Part shown: positions 23,709 through 31,142 of the stretch, one piece after another | Numbering within the stretch: the first letter of the stretch is position 1 | Layout: every line of letters begins with the position of its first letter | Source of the DNA: CAZZKE01 sp964655005 | Lineage (GTDB): Bacteria; Pseudomonadota; Alphaproteobacteria; Rhodospirillales; JABHCV01 | NCBI GenBank assembly: GCA_964655005.1 | Contig: CAZZKE010000032.1 | Coordinates: 1 to 31,234 of the forward strand | Length of the DNA stretch: 31,234 nucleotides | Direction: 5' to 3' | Position numbers and translations under genes: made by a program | Notes under the pieces: generated by a model | The model's input: only the letters and a program-made list of their open reading frames with translations | Database searches by the model: none | What the model was told of the DNA's origin: nothing

Positions 23709-24269
23709 ATGGTCAAGCTGACAAAAATTTACACTCGCGGCGGCGATGCCGGCGAAACCTCGCTCGGCGACGGCCAGCGTACGCCCAAGCACAGCCTGCG
23801 CGTCGGTGCTTACGGCGCCGTCGATGAAGCCAATTCGGCCCTTGGCCTGGCCCGGTTGCACTGCGATGGCGAGGCCGCCGAAATGCTGGCGCGGATTCAG
23901 AATGACCTGTTCGATCTGGGCGCCGACCTGTGCCGTCCCATCGCCGATGACGAAGGCGAGGCGCTGCGCGTCGTCGGTGGGCAAATCGACCGTCTGGAAA
24001 GCGAAATCGACGCCATGAACGAACGGCTGGAAGCGCTTGCTTCGTTTATTCTGCCGGGCGGTTCGGCGGCCTCGGCGCATCTGCATATGGCCCGCGCCGT
24101 CACCCGGCGGGCCGAACGGCTGATATCGGAACTGATGACCCGTGAAACGGTCAATCCGGCGGTCCTGCGTTACCTGAACCGGCTGTCGGACCATTTGTTT
24201 CAACTGGCCCGCATGAGTAACGACGAGGGCCGGAACGATTTGTTATGGCGGCCCGGCGGCAACCGCTGA
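23709..24269 (+). CDS. Cob(I)alamin adenosyltransferase, PduO type
   Basis: Transfers the adenosyl group of ATP to cob(I)alamin, making adenosylcobalamin. The 186-residue protein shows the PduO ATP site TRGGDAGETSLGDG (residues 9-22), VDEANSALGLAR near 39-50, the helix IQNDLFDLGADLC, and the C-terminal RYLNRLSDHLFQLAR. The ATG at 23709 lies four bases after the lysE-like stop with no clear ribosome-binding site, consistent with coupling. The product is the cofactor needed by Ecm, encoded next door, and by the class II ribonucleotide reductase at the left end. Its placement in the ccr operon makes cofactor supply for Ecm the likely role. It could equally serve methylmalonyl-CoA mutase elsewhere. 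Confidence 0.93.
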   Translation: MVKLTKIYTRGGDAGETSLGDGQRTPKHSLRVGAYGAVDEANSALGLARLHCDGEAAEMLARIQNDLFDLGADLCRPIADDEGEALRVVGGQIDRLESEIDAMNERLEALASFILPGGSAASAHLHMARAVTRRAERLISELMTRETVNPAVLRYLNRLSDHLFQLARMSNDEGRNDLLWRPGGNR

Positions 24270-24299
24270 TCGCGGCGCCTTGGGATAACCGGAGAGACC

Positions 24300-25442
24300 A
24301 TGCCGAACGAGCCGACCCCGGAGCGGATACTGGACGCCGAACTGCACAAACTGTGGGGCCTTGGGCGAAATATCATCCTCGCCTGCACGGTTGTCCGGGG
24401 CGGCCTGGACGTACTGGTCGTGCCCCATTACGCGATTGCCGATTTCGCCCACGAACACGGGCCATCGGATGGCCAGGATTATGACCCGATCATCGATATC
24501 ATCACCAAGGCCAAGGTGGTGCCATCACGCCGGATGGATCAAATTTGCGAACTGCTCGGCCAGACTCCGCAACGCCTGACGCTGCCGTTCGATCCGTTAA
24601 ACGCCTTCACGACCGGCGCCCTGGAGGGAATCGTCAAGAAATACGGCATTTCCTATGTCGAGGACCGCGCCGTGGCGCTGTTTGATATTGTCGGATTTTC
24701 CCTGTACACGCCGCTCGAACAGGTGACGCAGTTGAACAGCCTGTCATTTTCGGCCAATTCCGCCTACGCCAAGTTACAGAACAAGAATATCAATGTGCAG
24801 TTCGCCCGCACCACCACCGGCGACGGCTTTTATATCTGGAATCGCGGCAGTTCGGTTCAGGACAATATAGTGCTGTATCACTTCATGCATCTGGTCCTGG
24901 CCGACAACGCCATCGCCAGAAGCAAGGCCAATACCAAGGCCCACACCACACCCGAATTACGGGCCTGCTATCATATCGGCGCCCACTATGAATTTTTCCA
25001 GTCCGAAGGCCTGAACCCGACCATTTACAGCTATATCGTCGGCGACGTCACCATCGAACTGGCCCGCATGATCGACGGGGCGAAAGCGGGTCAGGTGCTG
25101 CTTGGCGATTTCAATGTTCGAATGCCCGACGGCCAGTCCGGCGAGCTGCGCGAATTCAATACCCCTTCCTTTATCGAGGAAGCCCAGAAGTCATTGTCCA
25201 AATTTGAAGGGCTGGTGCTGTCCGGCGATCAGATCACCTCGATCAAATGTTACCTGACCGGCGAAAACAACGACCATGGCGGGTTTGATGTGGCCAAGTA
25301 CCTGATTACCGACAAGCACGGTTTTTCCAGGTATGTATATAACGCCAAGGACAACATCTACCGCGACGATGCCGAACCGATCTTCCTTGGCATCCCGAAT
25401 TCGGATTTACGGGATTTTGGCGATGCCCGCACCATCGGCTGA
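24300..25442 (+). CDS. Degenerate class III cyclase-homology domain protein
   Basis: A 380-residue soluble protein not readily matched to a named family. The central part resembles a class III adenylate/guanylate cyclase domain: AVALFDIVGFSLYTP (Asp129, first metal Asp), RTTTGDGFYIW (Asp175, second metal Asp), CYHIGAHYEFF near 223-233, and IVGDVTIELARMIDGAKAGQVLLGD (246-270), matching the usual GDxVNxAARL...A.xGQIL. However, the catalytic Asn position appears to be Ile252, and the purine-binding Lys before GDG is Thr. Arg256 is kept. The first 115 residues and last 60 have no recognised domain. GGAGAG precedes the ATG by three bases. It may end the ccr operon (30 bases after the adenosyltransferase gene). 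Activity as a cyclase is doubtful; a nucleotide sensor or regulator is possible. Confidence 0.75.
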   Translation: MPNEPTPERILDAELHKLWGLGRNIILACTVVRGGLDVLVVPHYAIADFAHEHGPSDGQDYDPIIDIITKAKVVPSRRMDQICELLGQTPQRLTLPFDPLNAFTTGALEGIVKKYGISYVEDRAVALFDIVGFSLYTPLEQVTQLNSLSFSANSAYAKLQNKNINVQFARTTTGDGFYIWNRGSSVQDNIVLYHFMHLVLADNAIARSKANTKAHTTPELRACYHIGAHYEFFQSEGLNPTIYSYIVGDVTIELARMIDGAKAGQVLLGDFNVRMPDGQSGELREFNTPSFIEEAQKSLSKFEGLVLSGDQITSIKCYLTGENNDHGGFDVAKYLITDKHGFSRYVYNAKDNIYRDDAEPIFLGIPNSDLRDFGDARTIG

Positions 25443-25471
25443 AACCGCCGGACAAGCCGCGCATGGCGGCG

Positions 25472-25500
25472 TTGACACGGCTGTTTATAGACCTTATTGT
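25472..25500 (+). promoter_or_regulatory. Sigma70-type promoter for etfBA-hbd
   Basis: A perfect -35 TTGACA (25472-25477) is followed after 17 bases by TATTGT (25495-25500). Transcription from about 25507 would give a leader of roughly 115 bases before etfB. This is the clearest promoter in the window. Confidence 0.6.
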
Positions 25501-25516
25501 GCGACTGCGAAGTGTT

Positions 25517-25555
25517 TTTAAGGTTCATTTTCTACCCTTTTTTCAACACCTTAAA
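25517..25555. repeat. Perfect 8-base inverted repeat in the etfB leader
   Basis: TTTAAGGT (25517-25524) and ACCTTAAA (25548-25555) are exact inverted copies with a 23-base pyrimidine-rich spacer. They lie just downstream of the predicted transcription start and could form a leader hairpin or serve as an operator. The arms are AU-rich, so an RNA stem would be weak. Confidence 0.4.
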
Positions 25556-25620
25556 CGGGGTTAAATTGTTTTCTTGCCGCCTCGCATCGTAATAATTTCT
25601 GTAGTCAGTATAGGTCCTCC

Positions 25621-26370
25621 ATGAAAGTACTTGTCGCCGTTAAGCGGGTCATTGATTACAACGTCAAGATCAGGGTTAAATCGGATAACACCGGAATCGA
25701 GACGTCAAATGTCAAGATGTCGATGAATCCGTTCGATGAAATCGCCGTCGAGGAAGGTCTCCGCCTGAAGGAAGCCGGCACGGCGGCGGAACTGATCGCC
25801 GTGTCACTGGGAAGCGCCCAGTGTTCGGAAACCATTCGCACGGCGCTGGCCATGGGCGCCGATCGCGGTATTCTGGTCGAGACCGACACGGAATTGCAGC
25901 CGTTGGCGGTCGCCAAGCTGCTCGCGGCCATCGTCGCCAGGGAAAAACCCGACCTTGTGATAGTAGGCAAACAGGCGATTGATGACGACGCCAACCAGAC
26001 CGGTCAGATGCTGGCCGCCCTGCTTGGCTGGTCGCAGGCGACATTCGCCTCGAAACTGGAAATCGCCGACGGCAAGGCGACCGTGATGCGAGAGGTCGAT
26101 GGCGGGCTGGAAACCATTTCCGTCAACATGCCGACTGTGATGACCACCGACCTGCGCCTGAACGAACCGCGCTACGCCTCGTTGCCGAACATCATGAAGG
26201 CCAAGAAAAAGACCATCGACACGATGACGCCGGATGATCTGGGCGTCGATGCCAGCCCCCGGCTGACCACCCTTAAGGTGGTGGAGCCCTGCAAGCGCGA
26301 AGCCGGTGAAATAGTCGCCGATGCCGCCGCGCTGGTCGACAAACTGCGCAATGAAGCGAAGGTAATCTGA
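25621..26370 (+). CDS. etfB: Electron transfer flavoprotein beta subunit
   Basis: With EtfA it forms the soluble FAD/AMP electron carrier that accepts electrons from acyl-CoA dehydrogenases and passes them to ETF:ubiquinone oxidoreductase. The 249-residue protein begins MKVLVAVKRVIDYNVKIRV. It has NPFDEIAVEEGLRLKE near residues 37-52, the AMP-binding VGKQAIDDDANQTGQM near 117-132, and the ETF-beta signature LRLNEPRYASLPNIMKAKKK near 179-198, whose loop contacts dehydrogenase partners. It is the first gene of etfB-etfA-hbd, with a strong promoter upstream. The stop overlaps the etfA ATG by one base (TGATG). Mcd, 4 kb upstream, is a likely client. Confidence 0.97.
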   Translation: MKVLVAVKRVIDYNVKIRVKSDNTGIETSNVKMSMNPFDEIAVEEGLRLKEAGTAAELIAVSLGSAQCSETIRTALAMGADRGILVETDTELQPLAVAKLLAAIVAREKPDLVIVGKQAIDDDANQTGQMLAALLGWSQATFASKLEIADGKATVMREVDGGLETISVNMPTVMTTDLRLNEPRYASLPNIMKAKKKTIDTMTPDDLGVDASPRLTTLKVVEPCKREAGEIVADAAALVDKLRNEAKVI

Positions 26371-27302
26371 TGAGCATTTTGGTCGTAGCCGAACACGATA
26401 ATTCGGAATTGAAAGTCGCCACCCTGAATGCCGTCCAGGCGGCCCGGGAGATGGGCGACGTCAGCATCCTGGTGGCCGGACACGACTGCGCCGCCGTCGC
26501 CGATGCCGCCGCCAGGGTCGAGGGCGTCGGCAAGGTGCTGGTCGCCGATGACCCGGCCTTCGCGGCCGGCCTGGCCGAAAACGTCGCCGCCCTGCTGGTC
26601 GATCTGGCCCCCGGCTTCAGCCATCTGGTCGGCCCGGCCACCACCTCGTGCAAGAACATCCTGCCCCGCGTCGCCGCGCTGCTTGACGTGGCGCAGATTT
26701 CCGAAATTGTCGAGGTCGTAAGCGCCGATACCTTCGTCCGTCCGATCTATGCCGGCAATGCCCTGGCGACGGTACAGTCCGGCGACACGCCAAAGGTAAT
26801 CACCGTTCGCGGCACGGCGTTTGAACCGGTTGCCGCCGAAGGCGGCAGCGCCACGACAGAAGCCGTGAGCGGCGGCGGCGATCAGGGTATGTCACAATTC
26901 ATCGGCCAGGAACTGACCAAGTCGGAACGGCCCGAACTGACCAGCGCCAAGATTGTTATTTCCGGCGGTCGCGGTATGCAAAGCGGCGACAACTTCCATT
27001 TGCTGGAGGAAATTGCCGACAAGCTGAACGCCGCCGTCGGCGCCTCGCGCGCCGCCGTCGATGCCGGTTACGTCCCCAATGATTATCAGGTCGGCCAGAC
27101 CGGCAAGGTGGTGGCGCCCGACCTGTATATCGCGGTCGGCATATCCGGCGCCATTCAGCATTTGGCCGGAATGAAGGACAGCAAGGTTATCGTCGCCATC
27201 AACAAGGACGAAGAGGCGCCGATTTTTCAGGTCGCCGATTACGGTCTGGTCGCCGATCTGTTTCAGGCGCTGCCCGACCTTTCAGCAGAACTCGATAAGT
27301 AA
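26370..27302 (+). CDS. etfA: Electron transfer flavoprotein alpha subunit
   Basis: The FAD-binding subunit of ETF, 310 residues. The C-terminal FAD domain is complete: VISGGRGMQSGDNF near 191-204, AAVGASRAAVDAGYVPNDYQVGQTGK near 222-247, LYIAVGISGAIQHLAGM near 251-267, and INKDEEAPIFQVADYGLVAD near 274-293. The N-terminal half has the usual HDNSELKVATLNAVQAA opening. It overlaps etfB by one base and ends seven bases before hbd. Length and motifs are those of a standard bacterial EtfA, with no sign of the bifurcating FixB type. Confidence 0.97.
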   Translation: MSILVVAEHDNSELKVATLNAVQAAREMGDVSILVAGHDCAAVADAAARVEGVGKVLVADDPAFAAGLAENVAALLVDLAPGFSHLVGPATTSCKNILPRVAALLDVAQISEIVEVVSADTFVRPIYAGNALATVQSGDTPKVITVRGTAFEPVAAEGGSATTEAVSGGGDQGMSQFIGQELTKSERPELTSAKIVISGGRGMQSGDNFHLLEEIADKLNAAVGASRAAVDAGYVPNDYQVGQTGKVVAPDLYIAVGISGAIQHLAGMKDSKVIVAINKDEEAPIFQVADYGLVADLFQALPDLSAELDK

Positions 27303-27309
27303 AAATTAA

Positions 27310-28203
27310 ATGACCCAGACCACTACTAGCGACATAAAAAAAATCGGTATCGTCGGCGCCGGCCAAATGGGCAACGGCATCGCCCATGTCTGCGCGCTGG
27401 CGGGCCACGATGTCCATCTGCTCGATATCGACGACGAACGCTTGCAAGGCGGCATCGAGGCCATCGAGAAGGGCCTGCGCCGGCAACTCGACAAGGCGGT
27501 AATTTCCCAGTCCGACATGGACGCCGCATTGGGCCGGATCAGCACCGGCACATCTTACGATGGTTTCAAGGACTGCGATCTGGTGATCGAGGCCGCCACC
27601 GAAAATGAGGAACTTAAAAAAAATATCCTGAACAAGGTTTGCGAAGTCGTTCCGGAACACGTGATTATCGCGTCGAACACTTCTTCCATATCAATAACCC
27701 GTCTCGGCGCCCAGACCGACCGGCCGGGCAAGTTCGTCGGCATGCATTTTATGAATCCGGTGCCGCGCATGGACCTGGTCGAACTTATCCGCGGCATCGC
27801 GACGGATGAAGAAACCTATTCCACCATCCGCGAGTTGACCCTGGAACTGGGCAAGACGCCGGTCAACGCCGAAGATTTTCCGGCCTTCATTGTTAACCGT
27901 ATCCTGCTGCCGATGATTAACGAGGCGGTCTACACCCTGTACGAAGGGGTCGGTTCGGTGCTGGCCATCGATACCTCCATGAAGCTGGGCACCCGGCATC
28001 CCATGGGGCCGCTGGAACTGGCCGATTTTATCGGCCTGGATACCTGTCTGGCGGTGATGAATGTGCTGCATGACGGCCTGGCCGATACCAAGTACCGGCC
28101 CTGCCCGCTGCTTGTCAAATACGTCGAGGCCGGATGGCTGGGCCGCAAGACCGGACGCGGTTTCTACGATTATTCCGGCGACCAGCCGGTGCCGACCCGA
28201 TAG
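27310..28203 (+). CDS. hbd: 3-hydroxybutyryl-CoA dehydrogenase
   Basis: NAD(P)-dependent interconversion of acetoacetyl-CoA and (S)-3-hydroxybutyryl-CoA. The 297-residue protein has a Rossmann loop GIVGAGQMGNGIA (13-25), acidic residue Asp39 at the end of the second strand (suggesting NAD), NTSSISIT (123-130), and the catalytic His146 and Glu158 in GMHFMNPVPRMDLVELI. The C-terminal helical domain includes FIVNRILLPMINEA and HPMGPLELADFIGLD. It follows etfA by seven bases, an arrangement frequent in alphaproteobacteria. It could feed crotonyl-CoA to Ccr if a crotonase is present elsewhere. No ribosome-binding site is visible; coupling to etfA is likely. A terminator-like hairpin begins at its stop. 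Confidence 0.95.
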   Translation: MTQTTTSDIKKIGIVGAGQMGNGIAHVCALAGHDVHLLDIDDERLQGGIEAIEKGLRRQLDKAVISQSDMDAALGRISTGTSYDGFKDCDLVIEAATENEELKKNILNKVCEVVPEHVIIASNTSSISITRLGAQTDRPGKFVGMHFMNPVPRMDLVELIRGIATDEETYSTIRELTLELGKTPVNAEDFPAFIVNRILLPMINEAVYTLYEGVGSVLAIDTSMKLGTRHPMGPLELADFIGLDTCLAVMNVLHDGLADTKYRPCPLLVKYVEAGWLGRKTGRGFYDYSGDQPVPTR

Positions 28204-28240
28204 CCCGGCATCCGGACGGGGCCGCCGTATGCGGGCCTTT
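28203..28240 (+). terminator. Probable rho-independent terminator after hbd
   Basis: GCCCGGCAT (28203-28211) and ATGCGGGC (28229-28236) form an eight-pair stem with one bulged G, followed by CTTTCTT. The stem starts inside the hbd stop codon. The T-run is short and interrupted, so efficiency is uncertain. Confidence 0.45.
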
Positions 28241-28375
28241 CTTCCGGTCGGTTTTTTCCCGGCGAATCATTTACGGTATAAATCACGGCCTCTCCCGGCT
28301 TGGCGTGCGGGGTTGCGTGTTTTCATCCGGGGTCATTTGCGATACCTTGCCCGGATCATTCTTCGAAAGATTTCC

Positions 28376-29014
28376 ATGGCTGAATTTTGCGGCTCCGACC
28401 TGACCTGTATTCGCGGTGAACGACTGGTGTTTCAGGGGCTTGATTTCAGCCTCGGTTCCGGCGGCGCACTGGTGCTGACCGGGCCGAACGGCAGCGGTAA
28501 ATCGAGCCTGCTCCGGTTAATGGCCGGGCTGCTGACCGCCGCCCGTGGAACGCTGACCTGGGATGGCCAGGCGACCGCTGAAGACCCCGAAGCCCACGGC
28601 GGACGTTTGCATTATGTCGGCCATCTGGATGCCGTCAAGGCGGTGCTCAGCGTGGCCGAGAATATCTCGTTCTGGGCCTCGTTGCGGGTTCCTGGCGGCG
28701 TCCTGGAAGACGGCGTGACGGAAGCCCTGGGGGCTTTCGGGATTCGCCATTTGGCCCAGGTGCCGGCCCGGTTCCTGTCGGCCGGGCAGAAACGCCGGGT
28801 TAATCTGGCGCGGATTATCGCGGCCCCGGCGCCGTTGTGGCTGCTCGACGAACCGACCACGGCGCTCGACCGGGCGACCATCGACGATCTGGAAGGGCTG
28901 ATCGCCGGTCACCGGGCGAACGGCGGCATGGTGGTCGTTTCGACCCATTCGGAATTGAACCTGGGGGCCGCCGATGTCCTGAAACTGGACGCCTTCGCGG
29001 CGGCGACGCCATGA
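28376..29014 (+). CDS. ccmA: Cytochrome c maturation ABC transporter ATPase CcmA
   Basis: ATPase of the CcmABCD complex that releases haem-loaded CcmE during cytochrome c maturation at the inner membrane. The 212-residue length is typical. Walker A is GPNGSGKS (36-43), the signature is FLSAGQKRR, Walker B is LWLLDEPTTALD, and the switch His lies in VSTHSE. I start at the ATG at 28376, giving the usual short N-terminus; the open frame upstream to 28061 lies inside hbd in another frame and is not coding. The stop overlaps ccmB by ATGA. The 170 bases before it hold a terminator and a TATAAA at 28277-28282 with only a weak -35. Confidence 0.94.
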   Translation: MAEFCGSDLTCIRGERLVFQGLDFSLGSGGALVLTGPNGSGKSSLLRLMAGLLTAARGTLTWDGQATAEDPEAHGGRLHYVGHLDAVKAVLSVAENISFWASLRVPGGVLEDGVTEALGAFGIRHLAQVPARFLSAGQKRRVNLARIIAAPAPLWLLDEPTTALDRATIDDLEGLIAGHRANGGMVVVSTHSELNLGAADVLKLDAFAAATP

Positions 29015-29676
29015 GTGGCTTTTTGCTGATCCTGCGGCGCGACCTGGCGCTGGCCCAGCGCCAGGGCATGGACAGCGTCATGGTGGTGATGTTCTTCGTG
29101 CTTGCCGTCGTGCTGTTCCCTTTCGGGGTCGGCCCGGAACCCAATATACTGGCGCGTATCGCCGCCGGCGTCATCTGGGTGGCCGCCTTGCTGTCGTCGA
29201 TGCTGTCGCTGGAGCGGCTGTTTCAGACCGATTACGAGGACGGCAGCCTGGAACTGCTGGCGCTGTCGCCGATTACCCTGGAAATCGCCGTGCTGGCGAA
29301 AGTCGCCGCCCACTGGCTGACCACCGGCCTGCCGCTGATTGTCGCCGCGCCGTTGCTGGGCGTATTGCTGAACATGCCGCTGGAAGGATTTCCCATGCTT
29401 GTTCTGGCCCTGGCGCTGGGGACGCCGTCCCTTAGTCTGATCGGGGCTGTCGGCGCCGCCCTGATACTCGGTTCCCGGCGCGGCGGCGTGCTGTTATCGC
29501 TGCTGATTTTGCCGCTTTATATCCCGGTATTGATTTTCGGGGTCAGCGCCGTCGATGCGGTGATCGGCGGTTTCGAAGCCGGCGCCCAGTTGCTGATTCT
29601 GGCCGGGTTATTGTTGGCCGCCCTGCCGTTGTGTCCGTGGGCGGCGGCGGCAGGGGTGCGCCAGGCGGTCGAATGA
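29011..29676 (+). CDS. ccmB: Cytochrome c maturation permease CcmB
   Basis: Integral membrane partner of CcmA, 221 residues with six hydrophobic segments. The opening LILRRDLALAQRQGMDSVMVVMFFVLAVVLFPFGVGPEP is the characteristic CcmB N-terminus. LLSSMLSLERLFQTDYEDGSLELL at about 61-84 is the second family hallmark, followed by KVAAHWLTTGLPLI. The ATG overlaps the ccmA stop by four bases. The 71 bases after it contain a small hairpin (GGGCA-ATC-TGCCC, 29697-29709) without a T-run, so transcription probably continues into ccmC. Confidence 0.94.
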   Translation: MSGFLLILRRDLALAQRQGMDSVMVVMFFVLAVVLFPFGVGPEPNILARIAAGVIWVAALLSSMLSLERLFQTDYEDGSLELLALSPITLEIAVLAKVAAHWLTTGLPLIVAAPLLGVLLNMPLEGFPMLVLALALGTPSLSLIGAVGAALILGSRRGGVLLSLLILPLYIPVLIFGVSAVDAVIGGFEAGAQLLILAGLLLAALPLCPWAAAAGVRQAVE

Positions 29677-29747
29677 GCGTACTTTTAGTGACATTCGGGC
29701 AATCTGCCCTTAAAAAGACACTTTCCCGGAATTAGATTTCGCACAAC

Positions 29748-30470
29748 ATGTTTCATCGCTTCGCCAATCCGACCCGGTTTCTGCGCCTCGCGGCTGTTAT
29801 CCAGCCCTGGATGGCCGGACTGACCCTGGTGCTTGGGGGGGTCGGGCTTTATCTGGGGCTGTTCGCCTCGCCGGCCGATTATCAGCAAGGCGAAAGCGTG
29901 CGGATGATGTATGTGCATGTGCCGGCGGCCTGGATGTCGCTGTTCGTTTACACCGGGATGGCCGTCGCGGCGGCGGTCGGGCTGATCTGGAAACATCCGC
30001 TGGCCGATCTGATCGCCAAATCCAGCGCCCCGATCGGCGCCTGTTTTACCTTTCTGGCGCTGGTCACCGGATCCCTTTGGGGCAAGCCCATGTGGGGCGC
30101 CTGGTGGGTTTGGGACGCCCGCCTGACATCGATGCTGGTGCTGTTCTTTTTGTATCTGGGCTATATGGCCCTGATCGAGGCGTTCGATGATCCCAGCCGC
30201 GGGCTCAAGGCTTCTTCGATTCTGGTTCTGGTCGGCGTCGTCAATGTGCCGATCATCAAGTTCTCCGTCGATTGGTGGAATACCCTGCACCAGCCGGCCA
30301 GCGTTTTAAAACTGGGCGGGCCGTCTATCGCGCCCAGCATGTTGTGGCCGCTGTTGTTAATGGCGGTGGCCTTTACTACATACTATTTTTGGGTCCTGCT
30401 GATCCGGGTGCGGGCGGAAATCATCGCCAACCGTGTCCGTGTACTGCGTTTGAAACAGGTTCACGGTTAA
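29748..30470 (+). CDS. ccmC: Haem-handling protein CcmC
   Basis: Membrane protein that presents haem to CcmE for covalent attachment. The 240 residues include six hydrophobic segments, the tryptophan-rich WWD motif WGKPMWGAWWVWDARLTS (111-128), and the two haem-ligand histidines, His57 in YVHVPAAW and His181 in WWNTLHQPAS. These are diagnostic of CcmC. No Shine-Dalgarno sequence is visible before the ATG, but the FANPTRFLRL opening fits the family N-terminus. It lies 71 bases after ccmB and five bases before ccmD. Confidence 0.96.
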   Translation: MFHRFANPTRFLRLAAVIQPWMAGLTLVLGGVGLYLGLFASPADYQQGESVRMMYVHVPAAWMSLFVYTGMAVAAAVGLIWKHPLADLIAKSSAPIGACFTFLALVTGSLWGKPMWGAWWVWDARLTSMLVLFFLYLGYMALIEAFDDPSRGLKASSILVLVGVVNVPIIKFSVDWWNTLHQPASVLKLGGPSIAPSMLWPLLLMAVAFTTYYFWVLLIRVRAEIIANRVRVLRLKQVHG

Positions 30471-30475
30471 TTTGC

Positions 30476-30676
30476 ATGGCGGCGATACGGGAATATTTAA
30501 GCATGGGTGGTTATGCGGGCTACATCTGGTCCGCTTACGGCATCACGGCGATCTTGCTGATCGTCCTGATGGTGGCCAGCCGGCGCATGCTGCGCGGCAA
30601 TCAGAAAACCCTTGCGGCGTTGACAGCGGCCCAGGCAGAAAACAACAGGAATGAAACCGTTGAAGAGAAAACATAA
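30476..30676 (+). CDS. ccmD: Cytochrome c maturation small membrane protein CcmD
   Basis: A 66-residue single-span protein that stabilises the CcmABC-CcmE complex. The diagnostic opening is REYLSMGGYAGYIWSAYG, followed by a membrane segment at about 21-38 and a basic SRRMLRGNQK stretch. The upstream ATG at 30476 is chosen; an internal ATG at MGGYAG is less likely. The gene begins five bases after ccmC, and its last 26 bases overlap ccmE. Context is decisive for so short a protein. Confidence 0.88.
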   Translation: MAAIREYLSMGGYAGYIWSAYGITAILLIVLMVASRRMLRGNQKTLAALTAAQAENNRNETVEEKT

Positions 30677-31142
30677 GCGGCTAACTTTTTTAGGCGTCGC
30701 CCTGCTTTTGCTGGCCGCCGCCGTCGGGCTGGTGCTTAACGCCTACGAAGAAAGCATCGTGTTTTTCCACAGTCCGACCGATCTTACGGAAAAACCGGTT
30801 TTGGCGGACCGCCGGCTGCGTCTTGGCGGCCTGGTCGAAGAAGGCAGCGTCGAGAAGAAGGGCGACGCCGTGGTCATTTTCAAGATTACCGATATGGATA
30901 ATTCGATCCGGGTAAGCTATCGCGGCATTCTTCCGGACCTGTTCCGCGAGGGTCAGGGCGTGGTCGCCGAGGGGACCTTCGCCAATGGCCTGTTCACCGC
31001 CGACGAAGTGCTGGCCAAGCACGACGAGACCTATATGCCGCCGGAAGTCGCCGATGCGCTCAAGAAATCCGGCAAATGGAATGAGATAAGCGAACAAATG
31101 AAGCGTCAGGGAATGGCTAATACCAAGTTGCAGAAAGAATGA
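30651..31142 (+). CDS. ccmE: Haem chaperone CcmE
   Basis: Periplasmic membrane-anchored haem chaperone that binds haem covalently and passes it to apocytochrome c. The 163-residue protein has a basic start, one membrane anchor (about 11-29), a beta-barrel core with LRLGGLVEEGSV and VSYRGILPDLFREGQG, and the haem-attachment motif HDETY (His124, Tyr128) followed by MPPEV, the family HxxxY form. The ATG overlaps ccmD by 26 bases; AGGA abuts it directly, so initiation at the TTG three codons later (nine bases from AGGA) is also possible. It is the last ccm gene visible. Confidence 0.96.
   Translation: MKPLKRKHKRLTFLGVALLLLAAAVGLVLNAYEESIVFFHSPTDLTEKPVLADRRLRLGGLVEEGSVEKKGDAVVIFKITDMDNSIRVSYRGILPDLFREGQGVVAEGTFANGLFTADEVLAKHDETYMPPEVADALKKSGKWNEISEQMKRQGMANTKLQKE

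Noticed and set aside
29697..29709. Terminator between ccmB and ccmC
   Set aside because: The five-pair stem is followed by TTAAAAAG rather than a T-run, and splitting the ccm operon here would be unusual.
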